A DNA stretch of 35,955 bases from an uncultured Lachnospiraceae bacterium (GTDB lineage: Bacteria > Bacillota > Clostridia > Lachnospirales > Lachnospiraceae): contig CAJURF010000033.1 of NCBI GenBank assembly GCA_910588825.1, positions 1-35,955 on the forward strand, in the 5' to 3' direction. A program made the position numbers and the translations under genes. The notes beneath the pieces are model-generated. The model saw nothing but the letters and a program-made list of their open reading frames with translations, was not told the origin of the DNA and did not search any database. Positions 1 to 8,454 of the stretch are shown here, piece after piece; the stretch's first letter is position 1; each line of letters opens with the position of its first letter.

Positions 1-105
1 CGGGTGAGGGTTTGACCAGGAAAAGAGGCAGATCGTATATGCGGTTTTGAAGGTATGCTAGAGCGTGTTTGAATGTTAAAAGAATAGAAGCCAAAATATA
101 GAAAG

Positions 106-136
106 ACAGTCAATGAGTAGTTGACTGTTTTTTTTG
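106..136 (+). terminator. Rho-independent terminator of the upstream transcript
   Basis: The stem ACAGTCAA (106-113) pairs with TTGACTGT (121-128) around a 7-nt loop and runs into a tract of eight T. It closes a unit lying mostly before the window. The first 50 bases hold a short open frame that ends at a TGA near position 50 and could be the tail of that gene, but it is too short to identify. Confidence 0.8.
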
Positions 137-188
137 TTTATATCATCCGCTCGGTCTTCTGTGCCTTCCTCTCAAAAGAATAATGTAC

Positions 189-217
189 TTGACACAAAAA
201 TCTTACAGATGTAATAT
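189..217 (+). promoter_or_regulatory. Sigma-A type promoter for the PBP-lipoprotein unit
   Basis: A perfect -35 TTGACA (189-194) is followed after 17 nt by a near-consensus -10 TAATAT (212-217). It lies about 60 bp before the PBP start codon, with no gene between. Confidence 0.85.
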
Positions 218-274
218 TAATATATAGAAAAAGTGGATTTGGCAGATAGCGTAGATGGAGAAAGGAAAGGTTGA

Positions 275-2380
275 ATGAGCAGTAAAAAATATGGAAAAAT
301 GAAAGTGGTCATAATTTTTTTATTTGCCAGTCTTCTGGTCGTTGCGGCTGCAGGCAGTGCCATTTTGCTCTGGCAGAAAACAATCCAAGTGAGAGAAACA
401 CCAGGTGAAATGTTGGAGAGATATGTGGCCTGCATAGAAAAAGGTAAGTATGCGGCTATGTATGAGATGATCCACCCACAAAGTTCTGCTTGTACAAACC
501 AAAAAGAGTTTGTGGACAGAAATTCCAATATCTACGGAGGCATAGAGATTAAAGATGTGAAAGTAGAGAATATCAGGGAAGAAAAAGGAGAACGCCAGAC
601 AGCTATTGTATCTTATACTATGTCTTTTGAAACATCTGCCGGACAGGTTAAGTTTGATAACGATGCGGTTTTCGTGGATACGGATAACGGTTACAGAATC
701 CAGTGGGATGACCATTTAATCTTTCCACGCCTGACAAAAGTGGATAAGGTCAGAGTTTCAGAAGAACAGGCCAGACGGGGGGAGATTAAGGACAGAAATG
801 GAAAAATGCTGGCGGGAGAGGGGACAGCGTCGTCAATCGGTATTGTTCCGGGAAAACTGAAAGACAGGGGCAGCTCTTTGAAGAAACTGGCTCAACTATT
901 GGAACTGGACCTGGAAACAATAGAAAATAAGCTGTCCGCAGGCTGGGTAAAAGAAGATTCCTTTGTTCCTCTGGCGGTCCGCCCCAAAGTACAAGAATTG
1001 GATTTATTAAAAGAGAAGCCGGATGAAAAACTGCTTCAGGAACAACAGCGTCAACAGCAGATTTTGGCCATTCCAGGGGTGATGCTGACGGATACGAAAG
1101 TTCGTATGTATGGGCTGGGAGAAGCTGCCTCCCATCTGATTGGATATGTTCAGGAGGTCACAGCTGAAGATTTGGAAAAACATTCAGGGGAGGGGTATCG
1201 TGCAGGCAGTGTCATCGGCAGAAGCGGAATAGAAGGGCTGTTCGAAAAAGAATTAAAAGGACAAGATGGCTGCAGGATTACTATTGTAGACGAAACCGGA
1301 CAGGTGAAAGAAACCATAGCTTCCTCCGCCAGGGAGGATGGAAAGGATATACAGCTTACCATTGATGCAGAGCTTCAGGCAGATTTATATGGGCAGATGA
1401 AAGAGGTACCGGGCTGTTCCGTGGCCATACAGCCATATACTGGGGAGACACTGGCCCTGGTGAGTACACCAGGGTATGACAGCAATGATTTTGTCCAGGG
1501 CATGTCACAGGAAAAATGGGACTCGCTCAACACAGACGTCAAAAAACCTCTCTATAACCGTTTCCGTCAGAATTGGTGTCCAGGCTCCACTTTTAAGCCA
1601 GTCATAGCGGCAATTGGATTAAAAAACAATGCATTTGACCCAGCAGAGGATTTTGGCAATGAGGGCCTATCCTGGCAGAAAGATTCTTCCTGGGGCTCTT
1701 ATTATGTCACAACACTGCAGGCATATGAACCAGTCATTATGAAAAATGCAATTATTTACTCTGATAATATTTATTTTGCAAAAGCTGCATTGAGAATCGG
1801 GTCAGAAAGACTCATGAAATCTTTGGATGAGCTGGGATTCAATCAGAAACTTCCTTTTGAGATTACTATGTCAGATTCCCAATATTCCAATACAGAAAGG
1901 ATAGAGACGGAAATACAGCTGGCGGACAGTGGGTATGGCCAGGGACAGATTTTGGTAAATCCTCTGCATTTAGCGTCCATGTACACTGCTTTTTTAAATG
2001 GAGGGAATATGGTAAAACCATACATACAATACAAAGAAGAAGCAATAGGAACGGTGTGGAAGGAGCAGATGTTTTCAGAGGATATTATCAATCAAGTGAT
2101 GGAAGGGATGACAGGTGTGGTCAATGACCCACGGGGTACTGCATACAGGGCGCATAGAGATGACAGGATATTGGCGGGAAAAACGGGAACAGCAGAGATT
2201 AAAGCTGCAAAAGAAGATGTCAATGGCACAGAAATCGGATGGTTCTCCGTATTCACTGCAGAGAAGGATACACCACAGCCCATACTGCTGATTTCCATGG
2301 TAGAAAATGTAAAAGAAATCGGTGGCAGCGGCTATGTGGTGAATGGAGATAAAGAAGTTCTGGACAGATATTTTAAATGA
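275..2380 (+). CDS. Penicillin-binding protein, class B-type transpeptidase with MecA_N-like domain
   Basis: A 701-aa membrane-anchored peptidoglycan transpeptidase acting on the outer face of the membrane to cross-link cell wall. Residues about 11-32 form one N-terminal transmembrane anchor. Residues about 40-150 look like the NTF2-like MecA_N domain seen in PBP2a-type proteins, followed by a PBP dimerisation region (about 160-340) and the transpeptidase domain. The three catalytic motifs are present: STFK with nucleophile Ser438, SDN at 496-498 and KTGT at 636-639. The ATG at 275 has a purine-rich AAAGGAAAGG just upstream. It follows the promoter at 189-217 and is followed after 21 bp by a lipoprotein gene, probably co-transcribed. 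The MecA_N architecture resembles low-affinity PBPs, but beta-lactam resistance cannot be read from sequence. Nearest alternative: a lineage-specific PbpA/PBP2 homologue. Confidence 0.93.
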   Translation: MSSKKYGKMKVVIIFLFASLLVVAAAGSAILLWQKTIQVRETPGEMLERYVACIEKGKYAAMYEMIHPQSSACTNQKEFVDRNSNIYGGIEIKDVKVENIREEKGERQTAIVSYTMSFETSAGQVKFDNDAVFVDTDNGYRIQWDDHLIFPRLTKVDKVRVSEEQARRGEIKDRNGKMLAGEGTASSIGIVPGKLKDRGSSLKKLAQLLELDLETIENKLSAGWVKEDSFVPLAVRPKVQELDLLKEKPDEKLLQEQQRQQQILAIPGVMLTDTKVRMYGLGEAASHLIGYVQEVTAEDLEKHSGEGYRAGSVIGRSGIEGLFEKELKGQDGCRITIVDETGQVKETIASSAREDGKDIQLTIDAELQADLYGQMKEVPGCSVAIQPYTGETLALVSTPGYDSNDFVQGMSQEKWDSLNTDVKKPLYNRFRQNWCPGSTFKPVIAAIGLKNNAFDPAEDFGNEGLSWQKDSSWGSYYVTTLQAYEPVIMKNAIIYSDNIYFAKAALRIGSERLMKSLDELGFNQKLPFEITMSDSQYSNTERIETEIQLADSGYGQGQILVNPLHLASMYTAFLNGGNMVKPYIQYKEEAIGTVWKEQMFSEDIINQVMEGMTGVVNDPRGTAYRAHRDDRILAGKTGTAEIKAAKEDVNGTEIGWFSVFTAEKDTPQPILLISMVENVKEIGGSGYVVNGDKEVLDRYFK

Positions 2381-2401
2381 TTGTAAAGGGAGGTACAGCA
2401 A

Positions 2402-3592
2402 TTGAAACGTATGATGGCTGCTGTAATGCTGGTCTGTCTGCTGAGTATTCAGGGATGCCAGAGAGAGCAGGAAAATCAGGAATCCGTTCAGATTGTCTCT
2501 GAGAATTTCAGTGATAACGAATGGCATCCTGCGGCAGGTGGACAGGAGAAAAAGGAGGCAGAGGAAGACTGTCAGGAAATTTTAGAAAATATCAGGCCAA
2601 TTTTCGAAAACAGTGAAAGAGGCTTGGCAAGTAACAGCGTAATCACCGATGAGACGGCAGAAGAAATGCTAGATAAAATGGAGGAAAGCGGCTGTGCGGC
2701 GTATTTCTCCAGAATCTGCAATGGCGTGCGAAATTACAGGCAGATGCAGAAATTTCTAAAACAGTCCAGGAAAGGAGAAAAGGGGGAGATATTGCTCTAT
2801 GAGCTTTGTGAAGATGGGGGAATCGGCCGGAATAAATTTGTATTTGATGGGCAGGAGATGATGGTAATCTATACGCGGACTACCTGGAACGATGACAGTC
2901 CGGTGCTCCATGAGACAGAAAGTTATACGGTCAAAGAGTGGGAGTATACAAAGAAAGGATGGTTCTGCTATGAATTTTGTGTGCCGGAGCCGCCGGAACT
3001 GTCAGAGCGGATTAATGCAGACCGTATGGTCAGGGTAAAGCCGTTGAAACAGCAATATCTGGAGACGGCCAGCAGGTATCTCTATCCGGTGGGCTATCAG
3101 AAGAATAATCTCATCTGCTCCAATTGGGATTCGGAGCATCTGGAAGATTTAGATTATAGAGGGATGTATGAATGTTTTTATTTTATGAAAAATCAGGAAC
3201 AGTGCCGTGCCAGCCAGTACCCGGACGGAATACCTGGGGAGGAATTTGAAAGTCTGCTTCAGGAATATCTTCCTGTGACGACAGAACAGATCCGCAGGTA
3301 TGTGGAATTTGATGAAAAAAAGCAGGTTTATATATGGAAAGGGATAGGGGGACGGGATTATACGCCTACAGCCTTTGGCTCCTCCATCCCAGAGATTACA
3401 GATATGAAAGAAAATGAAGACGGCACCACAGCGATTACGGTGGATGCAGTCTGCAGACGGACAGGGAACGACTGCGTAATTACGCATGTGCTGACCGTGC
3501 GGTTTGACGGTGCAGGCCGTGTGAAATATCTGGGAAATCAGGTTCTGGGTGATGGACTGGAACAGATTCCAGCTTATCAGTACCGAAGGTGA
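2402..3592 (+). CDS. Lipoprotein of unknown function downstream of PBP
   Basis: A 396-aa secreted protein with a short signal peptide (MKRMMAAVMLVCLLSIQGC) ending in a lipobox-like IQGC, so Cys19 would be lipidated and the mature protein sits on the outer membrane face. After a Glu-rich linker there is a mixed alpha/beta region with no motif I can name; it may belong to a Lachnospiraceae DUF family (I think of DUF6070, unverified). The TTG start at 2402 is chosen because GGGAGG at 2388-2393 lies 8 nt before it; the first ATG (2411) is too far and would shorten the charged n-region. It lies 21 bp after the PBP gene, so a role in the same cell-wall step is a reasonable inference, not a demonstrated one. 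Confidence 0.8.
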   Translation: MKRMMAAVMLVCLLSIQGCQREQENQESVQIVSENFSDNEWHPAAGGQEKKEAEEDCQEILENIRPIFENSERGLASNSVITDETAEEMLDKMEESGCAAYFSRICNGVRNYRQMQKFLKQSRKGEKGEILLYELCEDGGIGRNKFVFDGQEMMVIYTRTTWNDDSPVLHETESYTVKEWEYTKKGWFCYEFCVPEPPELSERINADRMVRVKPLKQQYLETASRYLYPVGYQKNNLICSNWDSEHLEDLDYRGMYECFYFMKNQEQCRASQYPDGIPGEEFESLLQEYLPVTTEQIRRYVEFDEKKQVYIWKGIGGRDYTPTAFGSSIPEITDMKENEDGTTAITVDAVCRRTGNDCVITHVLTVRFDGAGRVKYLGNQVLGDGLEQIPAYQYRR

Positions 3593-3625
3593 TATGTATG
3601 AGCTGAATATTAAAGAGTTTTTTCA

Positions 3626-3655
3626 TTGACATGGTTCATTTTGGCAGGGTATAAT
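3626..3655 (+). promoter_or_regulatory. Promoter for the GH-D glycosidase gene
   Basis: Perfect -35 TTGACA (3626-3631) and perfect -10 TATAAT (3650-3655) separated by 18 nt, about 70 bp before the chosen start codon of the glycosidase. Confidence 0.85.
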
Positions 3656-3728
3656 GCTGTAGATATGAATGTCAAATGATTCGTGGCAGTTTCTACAGTG
3701 CCTAAGAGCTTTGAGAAAAGGAGAGTGT

Positions 3729-5357
3729 GTGAGGAAGATGAAGAAGCCATTAAAATTCAGCGAATCTGCATATATGACTGTGAAGACGGAGCAGGAAACA
3801 TATAAAATACCCCACAGTGGGAAAAAGGTTTCCGTATCAGATATCTGCATTGAAATTGAGGAAAATGAGGGACAGGACGATGTATATCTGACTGCGGAGG
3901 CCAGTGCTGTTGAGTGGATTAAGATTCGATGGAATCAGAAGTTTCCAAGGCAGGTAAAGATACTGGGAGATGTGTGGGAGCGGGGCTATGGAGAGTTCCA
4001 GTGGTGCGGTATGAGCGCAAGCCGGGTTATGCCATGGTATTTTCTGGCTTCTCACCAGGGAATACAGTGGGGATATGGTGTGAGGGTACGCCCATCTGCC
4101 ATGTGTTACTGGCAGGCAGACACCAGAGGAATCACATTGTTTTTGGACGTGAGATGTGGAGGGGCAGGCGTTCTGCTGAAAGGAAGGCGGATGAAACTGG
4201 CGGAACTGGTGTGTCTGGAGGCACAAGGAGATGCATTTTCATTTGCCAGAGAATTTTGCCAGGTTATGTGCCAGGACCCGGTTTTCCCAAAGACACCTGT
4301 ATATGGAAGCAACAACTGGTATTATGCATATGGTGTCAGCTCAGAAGCCCATATATTAAAAGATACCGATTACATACTGGAGCTGGCAAAGGGGGCAGAA
4401 AATCCGCCTTACATGGTGATTGATGACTGCTGGCAGGAGCATCACCGTCTGAATGAATACAACGGAGGCCCATGGAGAAAAGGAAACAGCAGATTCCCGG
4501 ATATGAAAGGCCTGGCGGAAAAAATGATTCAGAAAGGGGCAAAAACGGGAATCTGGGTAAGGTTTTTGCTGAATGAAGAGGAATCCATTCCGGATGAGTG
4601 GAGGCTTTCCGAAAATGGATGTCTGGACCCCAGCCATCCGGAGGTTCTGGAATATGTGAAAAAAGATGTGCAGTGTCTCTGCGAATGGGGATTTCAGCTG
4701 ATTAAACATGATTTTTCTACTTATGATTTGTTTGGCAGATGGGGATTTGAGATGAATCCTCTGGTAGCTGGCAGCGGCTGGCATTTCTATGACCGCAGTA
4801 AGACAAGCGCGGAAGTGGTCAAAGATTTGTACCAGGCAATTTATCAGACAGCGGCAGCATACGGGACAGTGATTATCGGATGTAATACCATCGGACATTT
4901 GGGGGCTGGCCTGATGCATGTCAGCCGGGTAGGCGACGATACCAGTGGGTATACATGGGAACGGACCCGGAAAATGGGCATCAATTCCCTGGCATTCAGA
5001 CTGCCCCAGCACAGAACATTTTTTGATGTGGACGCAGACTGTGTGGGAATTACAGAACATATCCCATGGAAACTGAACCGCCAATGGGCAGATGTGATAG
5101 CGGAAAGCGGCACCCCGCTGTTCATATCTGCAAAGCCGGGAACTTTGAATGAACAGGAATTTGTACAGCTGCAGGAGATTATAATAAAGGCATCGAAACA
5201 GACATGCCATAAACGGCCAGAAGACTGGATGGATAATGACTGCCCGGAAATCTGGAGTGATGGACAGGAAACTGTGGTGTATGATTGGTATGAAGATGGA
5301 GGTGCCAGTTTGGCCAGTAAAGATGAGAAATTTTATGCCAATGTGCTGGTTCCGTAA
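3729..5357 (+). CDS. Alpha-galactosidase-like glycoside hydrolase (clan GH-D, GH36-like)
   Basis: A protein of about 542 aa with a beta-rich N-terminal domain (about 1-180) and a TIM-barrel domain. Barrel motifs fit clan GH-D: YMVIDDCWQ at the second strand, GIWVRF, then LIKHDFST with the likely nucleophile Asp328, and RVGDDTSG with the likely acid/base at Asp403/Asp404. No signal peptide is seen, so it acts in the cytoplasm, probably removing terminal alpha-linked sugars from imported oligosaccharides. The GTG at 3729 is preferred because AAAAGGAG (3716-3723) lies 5 nt upstream; an ATG at 3738 and a farther ATG at 3669 are alternatives. It is a one-gene unit with its own promoter, and no sugar transporter is adjacent, so the substrate cannot be inferred from context. 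The exact family (GH36 or a divergent relative) needs a profile search. Confidence 0.75.
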   Translation: MRKMKKPLKFSESAYMTVKTEQETYKIPHSGKKVSVSDICIEIEENEGQDDVYLTAEASAVEWIKIRWNQKFPRQVKILGDVWERGYGEFQWCGMSASRVMPWYFLASHQGIQWGYGVRVRPSAMCYWQADTRGITLFLDVRCGGAGVLLKGRRMKLAELVCLEAQGDAFSFAREFCQVMCQDPVFPKTPVYGSNNWYYAYGVSSEAHILKDTDYILELAKGAENPPYMVIDDCWQEHHRLNEYNGGPWRKGNSRFPDMKGLAEKMIQKGAKTGIWVRFLLNEEESIPDEWRLSENGCLDPSHPEVLEYVKKDVQCLCEWGFQLIKHDFSTYDLFGRWGFEMNPLVAGSGWHFYDRSKTSAEVVKDLYQAIYQTAAAYGTVIIGCNTIGHLGAGLMHVSRVGDDTSGYTWERTRKMGINSLAFRLPQHRTFFDVDADCVGITEHIPWKLNRQWADVIAESGTPLFISAKPGTLNEQEFVQLQEIIIKASKQTCHKRPEDWMDNDCPEIWSDGQETVVYDWYEDGGASLASKDEKFYANVLVP

Positions 5358-5402
5358 AATTAGGAAATGTATGACTGCTGAAAATGAGATACGGCAGATA
5401 TC

Positions 5403-5443
5403 AAAAAGAAAGGCTGGAAGCTGTTACAGTTTCCGGCCTTTCT
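5403..5443 (-). terminator. Hairpin terminator, T-tract on minus strand (tRNA-Gly unit)
   Basis: A long stem AGAAAGGC..GGAA..CTG / CAG..TTCC..GCCTTTCT with two G-T wobbles and a 3-nt loop spans 5407-5443. Read on the minus strand it is followed by TTTTTG, the classic terminator layout; on the plus strand no T-run follows. It would end the tRNA transcript and may also stop the convergent glycosidase transcript. Confidence 0.7.
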
Positions 5444-5548
5444 ATACAAAGCTGTTTTTAATCCATGGTGACAAATGTCTGATTGATTCTTTGATTGATT
5501 TTGAAACCCTAACACTCCCAGAACTCAATATTTTCAAGGGTTTGAGAC

Positions 5549-5619
5549 AGCAGATAAGGGGAATCGAACCCCCCTCTCCAGCTTGGGAAGCTGGCATTCT
5601 ACCGATGAACTATATCTGC
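5549..5619 (-). tRNA. tRNA-Gly (anticodon CCC)
   Basis: On the minus strand the cloverleaf is clear: 7-bp acceptor GCAGATA / TATCTGC, anticodon arm CCAGC-TTCCCAA-GCTGG giving anticodon CCC (reads GGG), and a T-arm GGGGG-TTCGATT-CCCC region. The discriminator base is U, as usual for bacterial tRNA-Gly. CCA is not encoded, so a nucleotidyltransferase must add it. The length to the discriminator is 71 nt. Confidence 0.93.
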
Positions 5620-5633
5620 ATTCGTATGTTCCT

Positions 5634-5661
5634 ATTATAGCACCTTTATAAAAAAAATCAA
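5634..5661 (-). promoter_or_regulatory. Promoter for tRNA-Gly
   Basis: On the minus strand TTGATT (5656-5661) is followed after 16 nt by a perfect TATAAT (5634-5639), placing transcription start a few bases before the mature tRNA 5' end at 5619. Confidence 0.75.
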
Positions 5662-5678
5662 GTAATGATTTTTATTAT

Positions 5679-5706
5679 TTGCTAAATAAAGATTTTATGG
5701 TATGAT
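5679..5706 (+). promoter_or_regulatory. Promoter for the deacylase/ABC importer operon
   Basis: TTGCTA (5679-5684), a 16-nt spacer and TATGAT (5701-5706) with an extended -10 TGG directly before it. It lies about 57 bp before the M20 gene and is the only convincing promoter I see for the seven-gene unit 5763-14038. It is divergent from the tRNA promoter at 5634-5661. Confidence 0.65.
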
Positions 5707-5762
5707 AGTGATTGTAATTTTTAGCAGTCGAATTTCAGCGTTTGAACGGACGGAGTACGAAA

Positions 5763-7064
5763 ATGGAGAGAAAGATAATTGCGTGCATTGACAAATACCG
5801 GCAAGAGATGATAAATTTTGCTGAAGATATTTACCGTCATCCGGAAAGCGGTTTCTGCGAATTTCGTACAGCCTCCAAGGTCAAGAGATTTTTGGAGAAG
5901 CTGGGTCTGGATGTACAGGAGGGAATGGGCCGGACAAGTGTATGTGGGACATTCAGTACTGGTCCGGGTCCCCATGTGACTGTAGTCGGCGAGCTGGATG
6001 GCATTTTATGTCCGGGACATCCTTTTGCGGATGAAAAGACCGGCATTGCTCATGCCTGTGGGCACCATCTGCAGCTGGCCCTGATGCTGGGTGCAGCGAT
6101 GGCGCTGACAGATGCTGAGGTGCGGCGGCATTTGGAGGGAACGGTATCTTTTCTGGCAGTACCTGCAGAGGAATATGTAGATGCCCAGAAAAGGAGATGG
6201 CTTGAACAGGAGGGAGTAGGCTTTGCCGGTACAGGCAAGGCCGAATTGATACGCCTGGGCGTTTTTAAAGATACGGACATTGCTGTGACTACACATGTCC
6301 ATATGGTGCCGGTGGAAGAAGATTTTTATCTGGGAAATCCAGCAAGTAACGGATTTTCCTCGGAGCTGGTGACGGTAAAGGGAAAAGCAGCCCATGCGGC
6401 GGTTGCACCGTGGGAAGGTGTCAACGCTTTAAGTATCGCATCCAGCGCATTGAATATGATGGGGCTGATGCGGGAAACTTTCCGGGAGGAAGACCATGTC
6501 CGCCTGCACACACTGGTCAGGGAAGGGGGCGAAGCCCTCAACTGTGTACCTGAGCGGGTGGTGGTGGAGAGCAAAGTGCGGGCAGGAAGCCTAGAGGTTA
6601 TTAACAGTGTCCGGGAGAAAGTTACCCGGGCTTTTGAAGGGGCGGCTTACGCCTTTGGCGGAAAAATTGAGCGTGAAAAACTCCAGGGATATCTGCCAGT
6701 GCGTTACCGCCCAGCAGACAGGGCACTGGAAGCAGCGGCAGGTTACCTGGAGGGTTATACATACAAAAATGTATCGGAACATGATTTTAATAATGCCTGT
6801 ACGGATATGGGTGATTTGACACATATGATGCCAGTAGTGAATTTCACATTCGGCGGCTTTCGCGGAGTCCTTCACGGGGCAGAGTTCGCTGTTACAGATT
6901 GGGATAAGGCGCTGATCGCCCCGGCAAAACTGGCGGCTCTGACTGTGTATGAACTGTTGAAAGACCATGCAGAGCAGGCACGGCAGGTGATGGGAGATTA
7001 CCAGGCGGTTTTTTCCCAGACAGAATATGTAAAACGTATTCAAAAGATGATATATAATAGGTAG
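5763..7064 (+). CDS. M20D-type metallo-amidohydrolase (AbgB-like)
   Basis: A 433-aa cytoplasmic zinc/manganese amidohydrolase that would release an amino acid or amine from an N-acyl amide. M20 landmarks are in order: GELDG with Asp79, HACGHH at 97-102 (metal ligands around Cys99/His101), the Glu136-Glu137 pair holding the general base, a lid domain in the middle, and the terminal His371 in GVLHGAE. ATG 5763 is chosen because GGAG at 5752-5755 lies 7 nt upstream; a TTG at 5742 lies ahead of that site. It is the first gene of an operon whose next gene, 18 bp on, is a D-amino-acid deacylase, followed by an ABC importer. Family members act on p-aminobenzoyl-glutamate, N-acetyl or indole-acetyl amino acids; which applies here is unknown. 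Confidence 0.88.
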   Translation: MERKIIACIDKYRQEMINFAEDIYRHPESGFCEFRTASKVKRFLEKLGLDVQEGMGRTSVCGTFSTGPGPHVTVVGELDGILCPGHPFADEKTGIAHACGHHLQLALMLGAAMALTDAEVRRHLEGTVSFLAVPAEEYVDAQKRRWLEQEGVGFAGTGKAELIRLGVFKDTDIAVTTHVHMVPVEEDFYLGNPASNGFSSELVTVKGKAAHAAVAPWEGVNALSIASSALNMMGLMRETFREEDHVRLHTLVREGGEALNCVPERVVVESKVRAGSLEVINSVREKVTRAFEGAAYAFGGKIEREKLQGYLPVRYRPADRALEAAAGYLEGYTYKNVSEHDFNNACTDMGDLTHMMPVVNFTFGGFRGVLHGAEFAVTDWDKALIAPAKLAALTVYELLKDHAEQARQVMGDYQAVFSQTEYVKRIQKMIYNR

Positions 7065-7082
7065 AAAGAGAGGCATATGCCT

Positions 7083-8435
7083 ATGCTGACTATGGCCATT
7101 AACCATGGCATCGTAATAGATACACGTGGGAGAACAAGCAGGAAGCTGAATGTGGGGCTGGAAGGCTCCAGGATTGCAGTGCTTTCAGAGGAACCGCTCA
7201 GCGCTGAGAAAGAAATTGACGCCTCTGGATATTATGTAGCTCCCGGGTTTATTGATGTACATGGACATATTGATGGGGTTCTGTATCCGGCTGAGCTGTC
7301 AGCCTGTCAGGGGGTTACCACTACAGTAGGAGGGAATTGCGGGTATAGTCCTGAAAATCTGAAAGAGTTTTTCGGATTTCATCAGAAGCAGGGCTTTCCG
7401 ATTCATCAGGCAATGCTGGTGGGCCATGGGAGACCGCTTAGAAATGCAGTAGGGCTTACAGACCTTTACCGGCCGGCGGACAGCCAGCAAATTGGCCGGA
7501 TGGCTGCCCTGGCAGAAGAAGCACTGCAGGAAGGCGCCTGTGGAATTTCTTTTGGCCTGGACTATGTACCGGGATGTACCATAGAAGAAGTGACAGCACT
7601 GGCTGAGATTGTAGCGAAATACGACCGGATCTGTGCAGTACATACCAGGCTTCTGGCTGACGATGACCTTACTTCTCTGGCAGATGTCATACAGACAGCG
7701 GAGCAGACGGGGGCGAAAATGCTGGTTTCCCATTTCGTGTATCAATACTGCCAGGGGCTCACTGAGCAGGCCCTGGATATGGTGGACCAGGCCCGCAGGA
7801 AGGGGCTTCCTGTCTATATTGACAGCGGCATGTATACCAATTGGACCACATATTTTGATACCACTACATTTTCTTATGAAAATATCCGGAATAACAACTG
7901 GAAATGGGAGCAGATGATTGTTGCCACAGGATGTTATAAAGGAAGGGTGATGGATGAGGAATTGTTTTTTCATATGAAGGAACACTATCCCCATGAGGCA
8001 ATTCTCTTTTTCGAGGGAGAGGAGCGGGAAGTTTTTCAATGTCTGGTGAAGGAATATGCCATGCCGTCCAGCGATACCAGCGGTTATGGAAAAGGCGAGG
8101 GACATCCCCAGATAGCAGGCACATTTCCCAGATATCTGGGAAAAATGGTACGGGAGAAGAAACTGCTGTCTGTGGAGGAGGCAGTTTATAAGGCTTCACT
8201 TCTGCCGGCTGAATTGTTTGGATTTGAAAGAAAGGGCTGTATCGAGCCGGGAATGGACGCAGATTTGGTGGTTTTTTCTATGGAAGAAATCTGTGACAGA
8301 GCTGATTATCCCCATGTAGGTCTGCCGGACGCGAAACCGGAGGGTGTTTTTTATGTGATCGCAGACGGGGAATGTGTGGTGGCCGAGGGAGAATATCAGG
8401 ATACCAGAAGCGGAAAAAATTTGAAAAAACTGTAA
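7083..8435 (+). CDS. N-acyl-D-amino-acid deacylase family amidohydrolase
   Basis: About 450 aa, amidohydrolase superfamily (TIM-barrel with small beta-sandwich). PGFIDVHGHID carries the metal-binding HxH (His60, His62); TVGGNCGYSP and SFGLDYVPG are characteristic of the D-aminoacylase branch, and later HTR, SH and DTSGYG segments supply further ligands and the catalytic Asp. The expected reaction is hydrolysis of an N-acyl-D-amino acid to a fatty or acetic acid plus D-amino acid. Two starts compete: ATG 7077 is 3 nt after AGAGAGG, ATG 7083 is 9 nt after it and gives the usual N-terminus, so I chose 7083. It sits between the M20 enzyme and the importer ATPase (19 bp), so both hydrolases probably process what the importer brings in. 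Confidence 0.85.
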   Translation: MLTMAINHGIVIDTRGRTSRKLNVGLEGSRIAVLSEEPLSAEKEIDASGYYVAPGFIDVHGHIDGVLYPAELSACQGVTTTVGGNCGYSPENLKEFFGFHQKQGFPIHQAMLVGHGRPLRNAVGLTDLYRPADSQQIGRMAALAEEALQEGACGISFGLDYVPGCTIEEVTALAEIVAKYDRICAVHTRLLADDDLTSLADVIQTAEQTGAKMLVSHFVYQYCQGLTEQALDMVDQARRKGLPVYIDSGMYTNWTTYFDTTTFSYENIRNNNWKWEQMIVATGCYKGRVMDEELFFHMKEHYPHEAILFFEGEEREVFQCLVKEYAMPSSDTSGYGKGEGHPQIAGTFPRYLGKMVREKKLLSVEEAVYKASLLPAELFGFERKGCIEPGMDADLVVFSMEEICDRADYPHVGLPDAKPEGVFYVIADGECVVAEGEYQDTRSGKNLKKL

Positions 8436-8454
8436 GTAATTCTGGGAGAAATGA

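Noticed and set aside
1..50. Partial upstream gene ending near position 50
   Set aside because: Only about 15 codons are visible and the other strand is also open, so no call can be supported.
4356..5210. 284-codon minus-strand frame
   Set aside because: Antisense to the glycosidase barrel, His/Cys-rich without ribosome site; the plus frame has clear enzyme motifs.
5504..5543. AAACCCT / AGGGTTT inverted repeat beside the tRNA as an integration site
   Set aside because: No integrase, no duplicated tRNA end and no island are present; it is probably just structure in the tRNA 3' transcript.
7299..8105. 268-codon minus-strand frame
   Set aside because: Antisense to the D-aminoacylase gene, no ribosome site, no recognisable domain.
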